From Winogradskyella sp046545555 (GTDB lineage: Bacteria; Bacteroidota; Bacteroidia; Flavobacteriales; Flavobacteriaceae), in assembly GCF_046545555.1 (NCBI RefSeq), contig NZ_JBHZTH010000001.1, forward strand, positions 1,736,001-1,800,000: a stretch of 64,000 nucleotides of DNA, written 5' to 3'. The translations under genes were made by a program, and so were the position numbers. The number at the start of each line of letters is the position of its first letter. The stretch's first letter is position 1. Under the pieces are notes generated by a model that was not told the DNA's origin, searched no databases, and was given only the letters and a program-made list of their open reading frames with translations. Below, piece by piece: positions 7,788 to 16,723 of the stretch.

Positions 7788-8339
7788 TTACTCACATTCT
7801 GCCTGTAAAAATTTATGTCGCCATTGTATCCAATATTCTTGCAAACCTTCTTTTGTAGTTTTTAAGTTACTAATATCTAATTGCTGATTTGGCAACAAGA
7901 CACTTTGTAATTGAACTTTTCGTTGCGAAAGAGCAGGAGCGTGGTTCCAACCACCAACATGATCAAACGCTGTGTAAGCCTCGCATTTTTCTTTAACAGC
8001 TATAAATGGAATTGATAGCGTATAAGACACATTACCACTTCCCATACCTTCTGTGCGCATTCTAATACTTTTAAAATCTACTCTAGAGTAATCACCAGAT
8101 CTATACAGTTCTTTTAATTGGTCTCCAACTTTTGCAGACATAGTATTAGAGAATTGGTGTGCTATGTCTGAGCTGTCAATAAATTCTTTGCCTACGTAGG
8201 TGCCTTTGCATTCTTTGTTTGTGCAGATTATTTGGTTGTCTTTTGCTTCTTCTTTAGGGATTTTTTTTTCATTCTGATAACAGTTTATAATACTTAAACT
8301 AAGAAAGAATAAAATTGTTATTTCTTTTATTTTCATCAA
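7788..8339 (-). CDS. Hypothetical lipoprotein
   Basis: A 183-residue predicted lipoprotein with signal peptide and lipobox SIINC (Cys20), then a Lys/Glu linker. The mature domain has two cysteines close together (ICTNKEC) and a third and fourth further on (KEKC and QAEC), so disulfides are possible. A Gly-rich GMGSG and an aromatic segment (FDHVGGWNHAPA) are noteworthy. I recognise no family. It is 34 bases upstream of the membrane protein gene and may be co-transcribed with it. Confidence 0.6.
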   Translation of the reverse strand: MMKIKEITILFFLSLSIINCYQNEKKIPKEEAKDNQIICTNKECKGTYVGKEFIDSSDIAHQFSNTMSAKVGDQLKELYRSGDYSRVDFKSIRMRTEGMGSGNVSYTLSIPFIAVKEKCEAYTAFDHVGGWNHAPALSQRKVQLQSVLLPNQQLDISNLKTTKEGLQEYWIQWRHKFLQAECE

Positions 8340-8416
8340 TCTAAAATTACTAAAATATAGGCGTTTTTAAATACCAATTTTTGTCCTTTTTGATTTATAG
8401 ATTTCAGGTTAGAAAA

Positions 8417-9484
8417 TTATTCTAAAGCACCAAGTAACTTTTTTAAGATAAAGAAAGATCTTGAGTGCATGTAGGGCTGTCCGTATGCTGTTGAAATTAA
8501 TGAAATAACTAATTTTTTTTCTGGTACAACGACCAAGTGATTTCCACCGTAACCAGATGCAAAGAGATAATCAAATTCTTTGCCGTTAACAGTGAGTTGG
8601 TTTTTATACCAAAACATACCATAAGAATTGACACTTTTCCAATCTGGGAAATCATACACTTTGTGTTCTATAAGCTTTGTAATATAATCTTCTTTTACTA
8701 TTTGTTTATTAAGCCATTTGCCTTTGTTGGCAACTAAAACTCCAAGTTTAGCCAAATCTAAAGTGCTCAAATACAAGTTGCCTGCCGCACCAGTTTGGTT
8801 TGAAGCGTTAGTAAACCAATAATATTCTGTAACTCTTAAAGGTTTAAAAACGTGTTTTATAGCAAAATCCCGTAGACTCATACCAGAGGTTTCTTCTATA
8901 ATAGCACCAATTAGTACAGCATTTATATCTGCGTAAATCCATTTTTCGCCTGGTCTATAAGCTAATGGCACACTTAAAATAAAATCTATCCAGTTGTCTT
9001 TTCCTATCCATTTACCAGCATTACCTTTAGTATTCCAATCGTCTGAGTCAGCATCTAAACCAGATGCCATATCGAGTAGGTGCTTTAGCTTTACTTTTTT
9101 ATAATCGTCATTTAAAGAAGGATACTTTTCTTTTGAGAAAAAGGAATGCACATCTTGTTCTAAACTATCCACTAGGCCTTTTTCCATAGCAACACCTAAT
9201 AGTAATGCCGTAATACTTTTACCTGCAGAGCGTATATCGTTAATTGTCTTTCTTTGTGTACTACTGTAATACCATTCCATTACAGCTTTATGATCTTTAA
9301 TGACCATCATACCTCTAAAGTCCTTGTGTTTAAAATTATCCATAGCTCTAGCTAACGCACTGATGGAGTCATTATTAAAACCAGCCTCCTCTAGACTAAT
9401 AGCAGGTAAATCTTTAATAGGTGGTCTTTGAGCAAACATTGATAATGATAAACATAGATAGAAGAGGGTGATAAATAGTCGCAT
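8417..9484 (-). CDS. Serine hydrolase, class C beta-lactamase fold
   Basis: A 355-residue exported hydrolase of the beta-lactamase/DD-peptidase/esterase family. Signal peptide at residues 1-18. The SxxK nucleophile motif is Ser86-Ala-Gly-Lys89, and the second motif is the Tyr184-Ala-Asp variant common in EstB-like enzymes. The third motif region is ASGYGGNHLVVVP near residue 310 instead of KTG, which also favours an esterase- or peptidase-like enzyme over a true beta-lactamase. The substrate cannot be predicted from the sequence. It appears monocistronic. Confidence 0.85.
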   Translation of the reverse strand: MRLFITLFYLCLSLSMFAQRPPIKDLPAISLEEAGFNNDSISALARAMDNFKHKDFRGMMVIKDHKAVMEWYYSSTQRKTINDIRSAGKSITALLLGVAMEKGLVDSLEQDVHSFFSKEKYPSLNDDYKKVKLKHLLDMASGLDADSDDWNTKGNAGKWIGKDNWIDFILSVPLAYRPGEKWIYADINAVLIGAIIEETSGMSLRDFAIKHVFKPLRVTEYYWFTNASNQTGAAGNLYLSTLDLAKLGVLVANKGKWLNKQIVKEDYITKLIEHKVYDFPDWKSVNSYGMFWYKNQLTVNGKEFDYLFASGYGGNHLVVVPEKKLVISLISTAYGQPYMHSRSFFILKKLLGALE

Positions 9485-9582
9485 GTGGTTGGTTTAAAAG
9501 TGTTTATATGGAACGGAAATTTTAAAATGAAATTGTTTGAATTAGAAATTATCTTAATTTAACCTCTCATAATCAATTCATT

Positions 9583-9611
9583 AAAAAAAAAGCCTGATGA
9601 TATTCATCAGG
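9583..9611 (-). terminator. Strong rho-independent terminator
   Basis: CCTGATGA (9593-9600), loop TAT, TCATCAGG (9604-9611): a perfect 8-bp stem, followed on the minus strand by nine T residues (9591-9583). It ends the lipoprotein gene at 9640. Confidence 0.9.
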
Positions 9612-9639
9612 ATTTACTTTAGCTAGTTTGAATTATAAA

Positions 9640-10320
9640 CTATTTATCATCCTCTGCCAAAGGCGAAATCATTATATGGGCTCTGTGCGTTCCAGGATTC
9701 ATTATCCAAGGGTGGTTAGAAGCATAAGGAGCTGATGGTAAACCTGTAGATTCTGATGTTGCAAAAGGCATATAAACTACATAACGTAGTTTTGCTCCTT
9801 CTACTTTTAAGGTTTCTGGATTGTATAGTGTATTTTGTCCATAATAAATATGTAAGGTTGCACCTGTAGGTATTTTTAATTTACCTGATTTTACTTCAGC
9901 TTCGCGAATATCAAATATTTCTTGATGCTTTTTTCCTTCTGCTTTTAAAGCGCGCCCTCTTGCCATAAAAGGATCTAAATCTTTATGGTAACATGCTGCA
10001 CTAAAACCGTCTTTCTTAGGGTCATCTGCTAGTACAATAAATTCGTTATTTCCTTCTCTAAGTGTTACAAATTCACCTGCCATATTATAGCCAATGACTT
10101 TACAGCCAGCTCTATTTGCTTCTGGTGCAGACATTAAAGCTGTTGTAATTAGAGCTTTATCTGTGTCAATAGGTTGTAATTGTATATCGCTATTATCTGA
10201 CGCAAGTTCGGCTACAATTTCTGTTTCAGTAGATGTTTCAATTATCGTTTTGGTTTTGTCAGATGAATTACACGATATTAATAGTCCTGCAAAAACAAAT
10301 GCTGTGATAATATGTTTCAT
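9640..10320 (-). CDS. Hypothetical lipoprotein
   Basis: A 226-residue predicted lipoprotein: signal peptide MKHIITAFVFAGLLISC with the lipobox at Cys17, a Thr/Glu-rich linker, then a single globular domain with AGCKVIGYNMAGEFVTLREG, a Cys-containing FSAACYHKDLDP and a C-terminal SNHPWIMNPGTHRAHIMISP rich in His and Pro. The His/Asp/Cys content would allow metal binding, but that is speculation. Family not recognised. Transcription ends at the strong hairpin just downstream. Confidence 0.65.
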   Translation of the reverse strand: MKHIITAFVFAGLLISCNSSDKTKTIIETSTETEIVAELASDNSDIQLQPIDTDKALITTALMSAPEANRAGCKVIGYNMAGEFVTLREGNNEFIVLADDPKKDGFSAACYHKDLDPFMARGRALKAEGKKHQEIFDIREAEVKSGKLKIPTGATLHIYYGQNTLYNPETLKVEGAKLRYVVYMPFATSESTGLPSAPYASNHPWIMNPGTHRAHIMISPLAEDDK

Positions 10321-10420
10321 GAATTTGAATTTATAGATTTAAAGTTACTAAAAACTAGTTACTTTATTTTTTAAAATTTGGGATCAAGAGATTTGATCTT
10401 TTCCTTCGCAATTATATATA

Positions 10421-10452
10421 AAAAATCCTGACTAGTTCTATCAGGAATTTTT
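10421..10452 (-). terminator. Probable secA terminator
   Basis: TCCTGA (10426-10431) and TCAGGA (10441-10446) pair over a 9-base loop. On the minus strand they are followed by five T residues (10425-10421). A short T-run on the plus side (10448-10452) would also allow use in the other direction. Confidence 0.65.
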
Positions 10453-10513
10453 AGATTTATTTTTCAGGTAAGTAGCTCTGAATATTTAATTTACTGTCTT
10501 TACAGGAGTTGCA

Positions 10514-13500
10514 CTACTCAACAAGTACCCATTCTCCTTTTTGTATTAATGGAATAGCCTGCTTATATTTCACTTCTTTAGCTTCACCACTCATTACATG
10601 CTTAATAGTTACTCTGTCATTACGACCAATTTTAGGTTGTTCTCTAACAATAGTTTCTACAACTTGTTGATGACGAGAAGCTCCTTCGCCTGCTGCTCTG
10701 TTTTGCGCAGCACGCTCATCCATATTAGGAATTTCGTCTTTTTGAGTTTGTAACTTCTCTTGTTTACGACGTTTTGCTTCTTGTATATTATTTGTTGTTT
10801 CCTGTGGAATTTCACCCTTAAATAAGAAGGATATTACATCTTTATTAACTTGGTCAATCATTGCTTTAAAAAGCTCAAAAGACTCAAACTTATAAATTAA
10901 TAAAGGATCTTTTTGCTCGTGCACAGCTAACTGCACAGACTGCTTTAATTCGTCCATTTTACGCAAATGTACTTTCCAAGCATCATCTACGATGGCAAGA
11001 GTAATGTTCTTTTCAAAATCATTAATCAGTTGTGTGCCTTTAGTTTCGTACGCTTTTTCTAAGTCGGTAACAACTTGAAGATTCTTTACTCCATCCGTAA
11101 ATGGCACAACGATACGCTTAAATTTATCGCGTTGTGTGTTGTATACATTTTCAATAACAGGGAATGCTAAATCTGCAGCACGTTGCATTTTTTCCCGATA
11201 GTTTTTAAAAGCTGCTTTATAAATGACTCCTGCAATTTCTTGCTCTCCCATTTTTCCGAATTCAGCTTCAGAAATAGGCGAAGACATTGAGAAATAACGA
11301 ATAAGTTCAAACTCAAAGTTTTTATAATCGTTAGCATCTTTGTTATTTATTGCAATACCTTCAGAGGTATCGAATATCATGTTTGCTAAATCTACACGAA
11401 GACGTTCTCCTTGTAAGGCATTACGACGACGTTTATAAACGACTTCACGTTGTGCGTTCATTACATCATCATACTCTAATAAACGTTTACGAACACCAAA
11501 TTGATTTTCTTCTACTTTTTTCTGTGCTCGCTCAATCGATTTAGAAATCATTCCGTGTTGAATCACTTCTCCTTCTTTTAAGCCCATTTTGTCCATCATC
11601 TTTGCAATACGCTCAGAACCAAATAAACGCATCAGGTTATCTTCTAAAGACACATAGAATTGTGAACTTCCTGGATCACCTTGTCGACCTGCTCTACCAC
11701 GTAATTGTCTATCGACACGACGCGAATCGTGGCGCTCTGTGCCAACGATGGCTAAACCACCTGCAGCCTTAACTCCATCACTTAGTTTAATATCTGTTCC
11801 TCGACCTGCCATGTTAGTAGCAATCGTAACCTGCCCAGCATTACCAGCTTGTGCTACAATATCTGCTTCTTTTTTATGTTGTTTTGCATTTAATACATTG
11901 TGGTCTATTTTGCGAATACTCAACATTTTTCCTAATAGCTCAGAAATCTCTACATTAGTTGTACCAATTAAAACAGGTCTTCCCGCTTCAGAGAGCGCTG
12001 TTACTTCGTCAATTACAGCATTGTATTTTTCGCGCTTTGTTTTATAAACTAGATCATCTCTATCATCTCTGGCTATTGGTCTGTTGGTTGGTATCTCGAC
12101 GACATCTAATTTGTAGATTTCCCAGAATTCACCTGCTTCCGTAACTGCTGTACCTGTCATACCAGACAGTTTACGATACATCCTAAAGTAATTTTGTAAT
12201 GTAACTGTTGCAAAAGTTTGCGTAGCAGCCTCAATCTTTACATTTTCTTTAGCTTCAATAGCTTGGTGTAGTCCATCTGAATAACGACGACCATCCATAA
12301 TACGACCCGTTTGCTCATCTACAATCATAACTTTGTTGTCCATAACAACATATTGATTGTCTTTTTCGAATAAGGCGTAAGCTTTTAATAATTGGTTAAG
12401 CGTATGAATACGCTCTGATTTAATATTAAAATCTCTAAATAAAATCTCTTTAAGTTCTGCTTCTTCTTCAGAAGACAAACCCTTTGCTTCAATTTTAGCG
12501 ATTTCCATACCCATTTCTGGCATTACAAAAAAGTCTGGATTATCCTTACCCGATAAGAATTCTACTCCTTTATCAGATAATTCCACTTGATTGTTTTTTT
12601 CGTCAATAACATAATAAAGTTCTGCATCTACTTTAGGCATTTCTCTATTGTTATCTTGCATGTAGAAGTTTTCGGTTTTCTGAAGTAGTTGCTTTATACC
12701 TTCTTCTGATAAGAACTTAATTAAAGCTTTATTCTTTGGAATACCTCTGTAAGCTCTTAATAATTGAAAACCACCTTCTTTAGTGTCTCCCGCGGCAATT
12801 AGTTTTTTAGCTTCAGCTAAAACACCAACTAAATACTTACGCTGCACATCTTCAATTTGTTGTACCTTAGGTTTTAAAGCATCAAACTCGTGCTCATCAC
12901 CTTTAGGTACAGGACCAGAAATAATTAATGGTGTACGTGCATCATCGACAAGTACAGAATCAATCTCATCTACAATTGCATAATGGTGAGGACGTTGTAC
13001 TAAATCATCTGGCGAATGCGCCATATTATCTCTTAAGTAATCGAAACCAAATTCGTTATTTGTTCCGTATGTAATATCTGCGTTGTAAGCTTTGCGACGT
13101 GCATCTGAGTTTGGTGTATGATAATCTATACAATCGATGCTCATACCATGGAATTCGAAAATTGGAGCCATCCATGCGCTATCTCTTTTAGCTAAGTAGT
13201 CATTTACGGTTACTAAGTGTACTCCTTTACCTGCTAATGCATTTAAATATACAGGTAATGTTGCTACTAAAGTTTTACCTTCACCAGTTTGCATCTCAGC
13301 AATTTTACCTTGGTGCATCGCGATACCACCTATTAATTGCACATCATAATGAATCATGTCCCAAGTAATTGGCTTACCAGCAGCATCCCAAGAATTTGCC
13401 CAAACGGCTTGGTCACCGTTTAAGGTTACATAATCTTTAGCTCCAGATACTTCTCTATCAAACGCGCTAGCCGTTACCGGAATCTCGGTATTATGCACAA

Positions 13501-13867
13501 AACGTTTTGCCGTTTCTTTAACCACAGCAAAAGCTTCAGGTAAAATTGTGTTTAATACATCTTCTGTAACTGTATAGATTTCATCTTCAATCTTATCAGC
13601 CTCTACATAGATATCTTCGCGCTCGTCTATATCTTCTGTATTCTCAGCTTTAGCTAAAAGTTCATTCTTTCTTTCAAGAAGTGGCTTTCTAGCTTCTGCT
13701 ATTATACTTTTAAATTCTGTAGTTTTAGCTCTAAGTTCATCGTGAGATAATGCTTCAAGCGCCTGCTCAAATGTTTTTATTTGATCTACAATTGGTGTTA
13801 TAGCGCTGACATCTTGTTTAGATTTATCTCCAACAAAAACTTTCAGTACTTTATCTAATATGCCCAT
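10514..13867 (-). CDS. secA: Preprotein translocase ATPase SecA
   Basis: Motor ATPase that drives unfolded preproteins through SecYEG. The Walker A motif MQTGEGKT is in NBD1 near residue 190, followed by the DEAD-like YAIVDEIDSVLVDDARTPLIISGP. The NBD2 motifs ATNMAGRGTDI and RQLRGRAGRQGDPG are intact, followed by the helical scaffold and wing domains. At 1117 residues it is longer than the roughly 900-residue enterobacterial SecA, as usual in Bacteroidota. The C-terminus lacks the zinc-binding CxCx8CH/C tail and ends in GEWVLVE. It is transcribed alone and ends at the hairpin near 10430. Confidence 0.98.
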   Translation of the reverse strand: MGILDKVLKVFVGDKSKQDVSAITPIVDQIKTFEQALEALSHDELRAKTTEFKSIIAEARKPLLERKNELLAKAENTEDIDEREDIYVEADKIEDEIYTVTEDVLNTILPEAFAVVKETAKRFVHNTEIPVTASAFDREVSGAKDYVTLNGDQAVWANSWDAAGKPITWDMIHYDVQLIGGIAMHQGKIAEMQTGEGKTLVATLPVYLNALAGKGVHLVTVNDYLAKRDSAWMAPIFEFHGMSIDCIDYHTPNSDARRKAYNADITYGTNNEFGFDYLRDNMAHSPDDLVQRPHHYAIVDEIDSVLVDDARTPLIISGPVPKGDEHEFDALKPKVQQIEDVQRKYLVGVLAEAKKLIAAGDTKEGGFQLLRAYRGIPKNKALIKFLSEEGIKQLLQKTENFYMQDNNREMPKVDAELYYVIDEKNNQVELSDKGVEFLSGKDNPDFFVMPEMGMEIAKIEAKGLSSEEEAELKEILFRDFNIKSERIHTLNQLLKAYALFEKDNQYVVMDNKVMIVDEQTGRIMDGRRYSDGLHQAIEAKENVKIEAATQTFATVTLQNYFRMYRKLSGMTGTAVTEAGEFWEIYKLDVVEIPTNRPIARDDRDDLVYKTKREKYNAVIDEVTALSEAGRPVLIGTTNVEISELLGKMLSIRKIDHNVLNAKQHKKEADIVAQAGNAGQVTIATNMAGRGTDIKLSDGVKAAGGLAIVGTERHDSRRVDRQLRGRAGRQGDPGSSQFYVSLEDNLMRLFGSERIAKMMDKMGLKEGEVIQHGMISKSIERAQKKVEENQFGVRKRLLEYDDVMNAQREVVYKRRRNALQGERLRVDLANMIFDTSEGIAINNKDANDYKNFEFELIRYFSMSSPISEAEFGKMGEQEIAGVIYKAAFKNYREKMQRAADLAFPVIENVYNTQRDKFKRIVVPFTDGVKNLQVVTDLEKAYETKGTQLINDFEKNITLAIVDDAWKVHLRKMDELKQSVQLAVHEQKDPLLIYKFESFELFKAMIDQVNKDVISFLFKGEIPQETTNNIQEAKRRKQEKLQTQKDEIPNMDERAAQNRAAGEGASRHQQVVETIVREQPKIGRNDRVTIKHVMSGEAKEVKYKQAIPLIQKGEWVLVE

Positions 13868-13952
13868 GTTTTATGTTTTGATAAGGTTATTTAGTATTAA
13901 CCTGTATTTTAATTTTAGTAATAAATCCTAGGTTTTAAGGTCTAGGTTGTGT

Positions 13953-13973
13953 TTCGAATTGCAAGTATTCGAA
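13953..13973. repeat. Inverted repeat upstream of secA
   Basis: TTCGAAT (13953-13959) and ATTCGAA (13967-13973), separated by 7 bases, lie between the DUF2795 terminator and the secA start. This could be an operator-like palindrome in the secA leader. No regulator is known to me for it. Confidence 0.3.
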
Positions 13974-14014
13974 AATAAAAAAAGTCTCTCAGTTACGATA
14001 ACACAAGAGACTTT
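13974..14014 (-). terminator. Terminator of the DUF2795 gene
   Basis: AAAGTCTCT (13981-13989) and AGAGACTTT (14006-14014) form a perfect 9-bp stem with a 16-base loop. On the minus strand the T-run of the stem continues into four more T residues. Confidence 0.75.
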
Positions 14015-14034
14015 ATTTATGATTATATTATATG

Positions 14035-14256
14035 TTAATATTCATCCTCATTCCAGAGGTAATCTTCATCAGTTGGATAATCTGGCCAAATTTCTTCAAT
14101 AGAATCGTAAGAATCTCCTTCGTCTTCTATTGCTTGTAAGTTTTCAACAACTTCTAAGGGAGCTCCTGTTCTAATTGCGTAGTCAATAAGCTCGTCTTTT
14201 GTTGCTGGCCAAGGTGCATCACTTAAATAAGATGCTAATTCTAATGTCCAATACAT
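14035..14256 (-). CDS. DUF2795 domain-containing protein
   Basis: A small acidic 73-residue protein, MYWTLELASYLSDAPWPAT onward, with ELIDYAIRTGAPLEVVENL in the middle and a very acidic tail ending in NEDEY. This sequence is highly conserved across Bacteroidota, which implies an important housekeeping role, but the function is unknown to me. The frame is open to 14310; the ATG at 14256 gives the conserved N-terminus. It has its own terminator immediately downstream and sits between cobalamin adenosyltransferase and secA. Confidence 0.88.
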   Translation of the reverse strand: MYWTLELASYLSDAPWPATKDELIDYAIRTGAPLEVVENLQAIEDEGDSYDSIEEIWPDYPTDEDYLWNEDEY

Positions 14257-14366
14257 TTGCTTTGTGTAATTTAATTTTTGCAAAAATAATTTTTTAGTTG
14301 AAAAATTCAAGAAAAAATTAAATTAATTATTCATTAATATAAAGAACGTGTACTCTTCTAACCAAA

Positions 14367-14398
14367 TTAGATCTAAATATTGCATTACTAAGATCTAA
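14367..14398. repeat. 8-bp inverted repeat after the adenosyltransferase gene
   Basis: TTAGATCT (14367-14374) and AGATCTAA (14391-14398) are separated by 16 bases, just downstream of the minus-strand gene ending at 14417. No T-run follows, so a terminator function is only possible. Confidence 0.3.
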
Positions 14399-14416
14399 TC
14401 GCAAAGAGAAAAATAA

Positions 14417-14992
14417 TTACGATTCTTTTTTAGGAATCCACTTTATCTCTTCTGCTTGTAAATCTAATGACAACTTCCGTGCCAATACAAAAAGGTAGTC
14501 AGAAAGGCGATTAATGTACATCAAAGTTTCGGGTTGAAACGGTTCTAAGTCATTAAGATGCGATGCTAAGCGCTCTGCTCTGCGGCAAACAGTACGTGCA
14601 ATATGACAGAATGACACTGTTGTATGACCTCCAGGTAATACAAAGTGCGTCATTGGTGGTAAGCTTTCTTCCATAAGATCCATTCCTTTTTCTAAACGTT
14701 CAATATCTTCGTTTGATATTTTAGGAATATTTAATCGGTCTTTTCCATTTTTTAACGTGGCTTTTTCTGGGTCCGTAGCCAAAATTGCACCAACAGTAAA
14801 CAAACGATCCTGAATATCCATTAATGTGTTTTTGTATAATTGGTCAATATCTTGATCTCTTATTAAGCCAATATGTGAGTTAAGTTCGTCGATGGTACCA
14901 TAACTTTCTATTCTTATGTGATGTTTCGGTACTCTTGTGCCTCCGAAAAGTGCAGTTGTACCTTTATCTCCTGTTTTTGTATATACTTTCAT
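14417..14992 (-). CDS. PduO-type cob(I)alamin adenosyltransferase
   Basis: Transfers the adenosyl group of ATP to cob(I)alamin, making coenzyme B12. The N-terminal ATP-binding motif is KVYTKTGDKGTTALFGG, followed by ESYGTIDELNSHIGL and the C-terminal RTVCRRAERL and INRLSDYLFVLAR, all diagnostic of the PduO family. The frame is open to 15082, but the conserved N-terminus starts at the ATG at 14992, giving 191 residues. The 90-base extension overlaps a heptamer repeat (15017-15044), another reason to reject it. Likely a stand-alone enzyme for corrinoid salvage; no cob biosynthesis genes are nearby. Confidence 0.92.
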   Translation of the reverse strand: MKVYTKTGDKGTTALFGGTRVPKHHIRIESYGTIDELNSHIGLIRDQDIDQLYKNTLMDIQDRLFTVGAILATDPEKATLKNGKDRLNIPKISNEDIERLEKGMDLMEESLPPMTHFVLPGGHTTVSFCHIARTVCRRAERLASHLNDLEPFQPETLMYINRLSDYLFVLARKLSLDLQAEEIKWIPKKES

Positions 14993-15016
14993 GCTAACAA
15001 AGTTAATGAATATGGC

Positions 15017-15044
15017 TTGAAGTTTGAAGTATGAAGCTTGAAGT
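15017..15044. repeat. Tandem heptamer repeat
   Basis: Four heptamers (TTGAAGT, TTGAAGT, ATGAAGC, TTGAAGT) lie about 25 bases upstream of the adenosyltransferase ATG. Seven-base periodicity is not coding; copy-number change would alter promoter or leader spacing. Confidence 0.7.
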
Positions 15045-15168
15045 TTCTTGCTTAGGAACATAGTCCTAAAGCAAAATATCAACTATTTATAGGCTGTAGT
15101 AAATATAATCTTTTCCCCTCTGGGGAATCTGCACCAATTACTGGATGGCTAATAATAAATCCAGGGGC

Positions 15169-15861
15169 TTATTGTTCGTTAAAAGTATCACTCTCAATAA
15201 CACCATCGCGTAAACGAATAACACGTTTAGCGTGTGCAGCGATTTCTTCTTCGTGAGTTACCATAATTACTGTATTTCCTGCAGCATGAATTTCGTCAAA
15301 AAGAGCCATTATTTCGGTTCCTGTTTTAGAGTCTAGATTACCAGTCGGCTCATCTGCTAAAATAATTGAAGGTTTGTTAACTAAAGCTCTACCTACTGCG
15401 ACACGTTGTCTCTGCCCACCTGAAAGTTGATTTGGTTTATGATCCATACGATCCGCTAAACCAACATCAGTTAATACTTCTGATGCTCTATCGCTACGTT
15501 GCTTTTTTGAAGCACCTGCATAGATCATAGGTAAAGCTACATTTTCTAATGCAGTTGTTCTCGGCAATAAATTAAATGTTTGAAAGACAAAGCCAATTTC
15601 TTTATTTCTTATTTCAGCAAGTTCATCATCAGTCATTTGGCTTACATCATTACCATTTAAATTATACGAGCCAGCTGTAGGTGTATCTAAACATCCTAAT
15701 AAATTCATGAGTGTAGATTTACCAGATCCAGATGGGCCCATTATGGCAACATATTCTCCTGTTTTAATATCTAAATCAATACCTTTTAAAACATGAACAA
15801 TTTCTTGTCCTAATTTAAAATCTCTAATAATGTTTCTAATTTCAATGACGTTGCCGCTCAT
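15169..15861 (-). CDS. LolD/MacB-type ABC transporter ATP-binding protein
   Basis: A 230-residue ATPase. Walker A is GPSGSGKST (about residues 42-50), the signature is LSGGQRQRVAVGRAL, Walker B is IILADEPTGNLDSKTG, and the switch His follows in VTHEEE. The sequence around the Q-loop (GFVFQTFNLLPRTTALENVALPM) is the hallmark of the LolD/MacB/FtsE-like class, which works with MacB- or LolCE-type permeases in lipoprotein release, efflux or envelope processes. No permease gene is adjacent, so the partner lies elsewhere. It reads away from the methyltransferase gene with 90 bases between them. Confidence 0.9.
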   Translation of the reverse strand: MSGNVIEIRNIIRDFKLGQEIVHVLKGIDLDIKTGEYVAIMGPSGSGKSTLMNLLGCLDTPTAGSYNLNGNDVSQMTDDELAEIRNKEIGFVFQTFNLLPRTTALENVALPMIYAGASKKQRSDRASEVLTDVGLADRMDHKPNQLSGGQRQRVAVGRALVNKPSIILADEPTGNLDSKTGTEIMALFDEIHAAGNTVIMVTHEEEIAAHAKRVIRLRDGVIESDTFNEQ

Positions 15862-15951
15862 AATTAAATAGTCTTGGTTGTATAAATCCTCTGCAATATA
15901 AAAGAATTTAAAAGTCAGTTCACCAAATAAGACGTTAAAATTAGAAGGTTG

Positions 15952-16722
15952 TTACACTCTAATTTTAAAATGTTCTTTGGCTTGTTCTTTTCTAAAAAAA
16001 ACAAATCCTAAATGAAAACAATCTACAGTTACAGTTACAGCTATATGATTCTTTATATAATGCCATGCTTCTGTCATGCCTTTAGACCAATACATGTCAT
16101 CAAAAATAAAAACTGTTTCATTATTAGCTTTAGTTAATAGAGATTCGAAATATTGTATTGTAGCTGCTTTATTATGATGGCCATCAAAAAAAATAACATC
16201 AAAACTTTCATCTTTTAATCTTGGGATAATGGTTGTAAAATCACCTGTTAAAAAAGTCGTGTTATGTATATTTAGAGTTTTAAACTGTTTTTTAGTGAAG
16301 TTAGAAGTGTTTGGACAGCCTTCTATAGTAGTTACCTTAGATTCATTATTTGAAAGTGCTAAAGCATACGCTCCCATGCCTAAAGAAGTACCTAGTTCTA
16401 ATATTGCCTTTGAGTTGAAGTATCTTGCTGTTTTATAAATAAGTTGAGATTCCTTTTTAGAGCTACTAGATGTGTTAATCATTTTTTTTACACTACGTTT
16501 TGTAGCGTGTAAAACTTTAGAGCCTTCCCCTAAATCATTAACTTGTAAAGTTTTATTTGAGTGTTTTAAATTATTGCGATAAACTTTTAATTTTTCGTAA
16601 GCCTTGTATTTTCCTTTGTCATAAAGACATTTTGTAACAAAATCATATATAAATGGTGAATGCACTCCATGTTGATTGGTAGCGTGAAATAAGAATTTTA
16701 TATAAGAAATAAGTTGGTACAT
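15952..16722 (-). CDS. Class I SAM-dependent methyltransferase
   Basis: A 256-residue Rossmann-fold methyltransferase. Motif I is ILELGTSLGMGAYALAL (about residues 108-124), an acidic residue ends strand 2 (TTIEG), and VIFFDGHHNKA marks motif IV in the style of the O-methyltransferase / Methyltransf_24 group. The acceptor is unknown. The start lies one base from the stop of the ABC-F gene, so the two are translationally coupled. Confidence 0.8.
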   Translation of the reverse strand: MYQLISYIKFLFHATNQHGVHSPFIYDFVTKCLYDKGKYKAYEKLKVYRNNLKHSNKTLQVNDLGEGSKVLHATKRSVKKMINTSSSSKKESQLIYKTARYFNSKAILELGTSLGMGAYALALSNNESKVTTIEGCPNTSNFTKKQFKTLNIHNTTFLTGDFTTIIPRLKDESFDVIFFDGHHNKAATIQYFESLLTKANNETVFIFDDMYWSKGMTEAWHYIKNHIAVTVTVDCFHLGFVFFRKEQAKEHFKIRV

Positions 16723-16723
16723 T

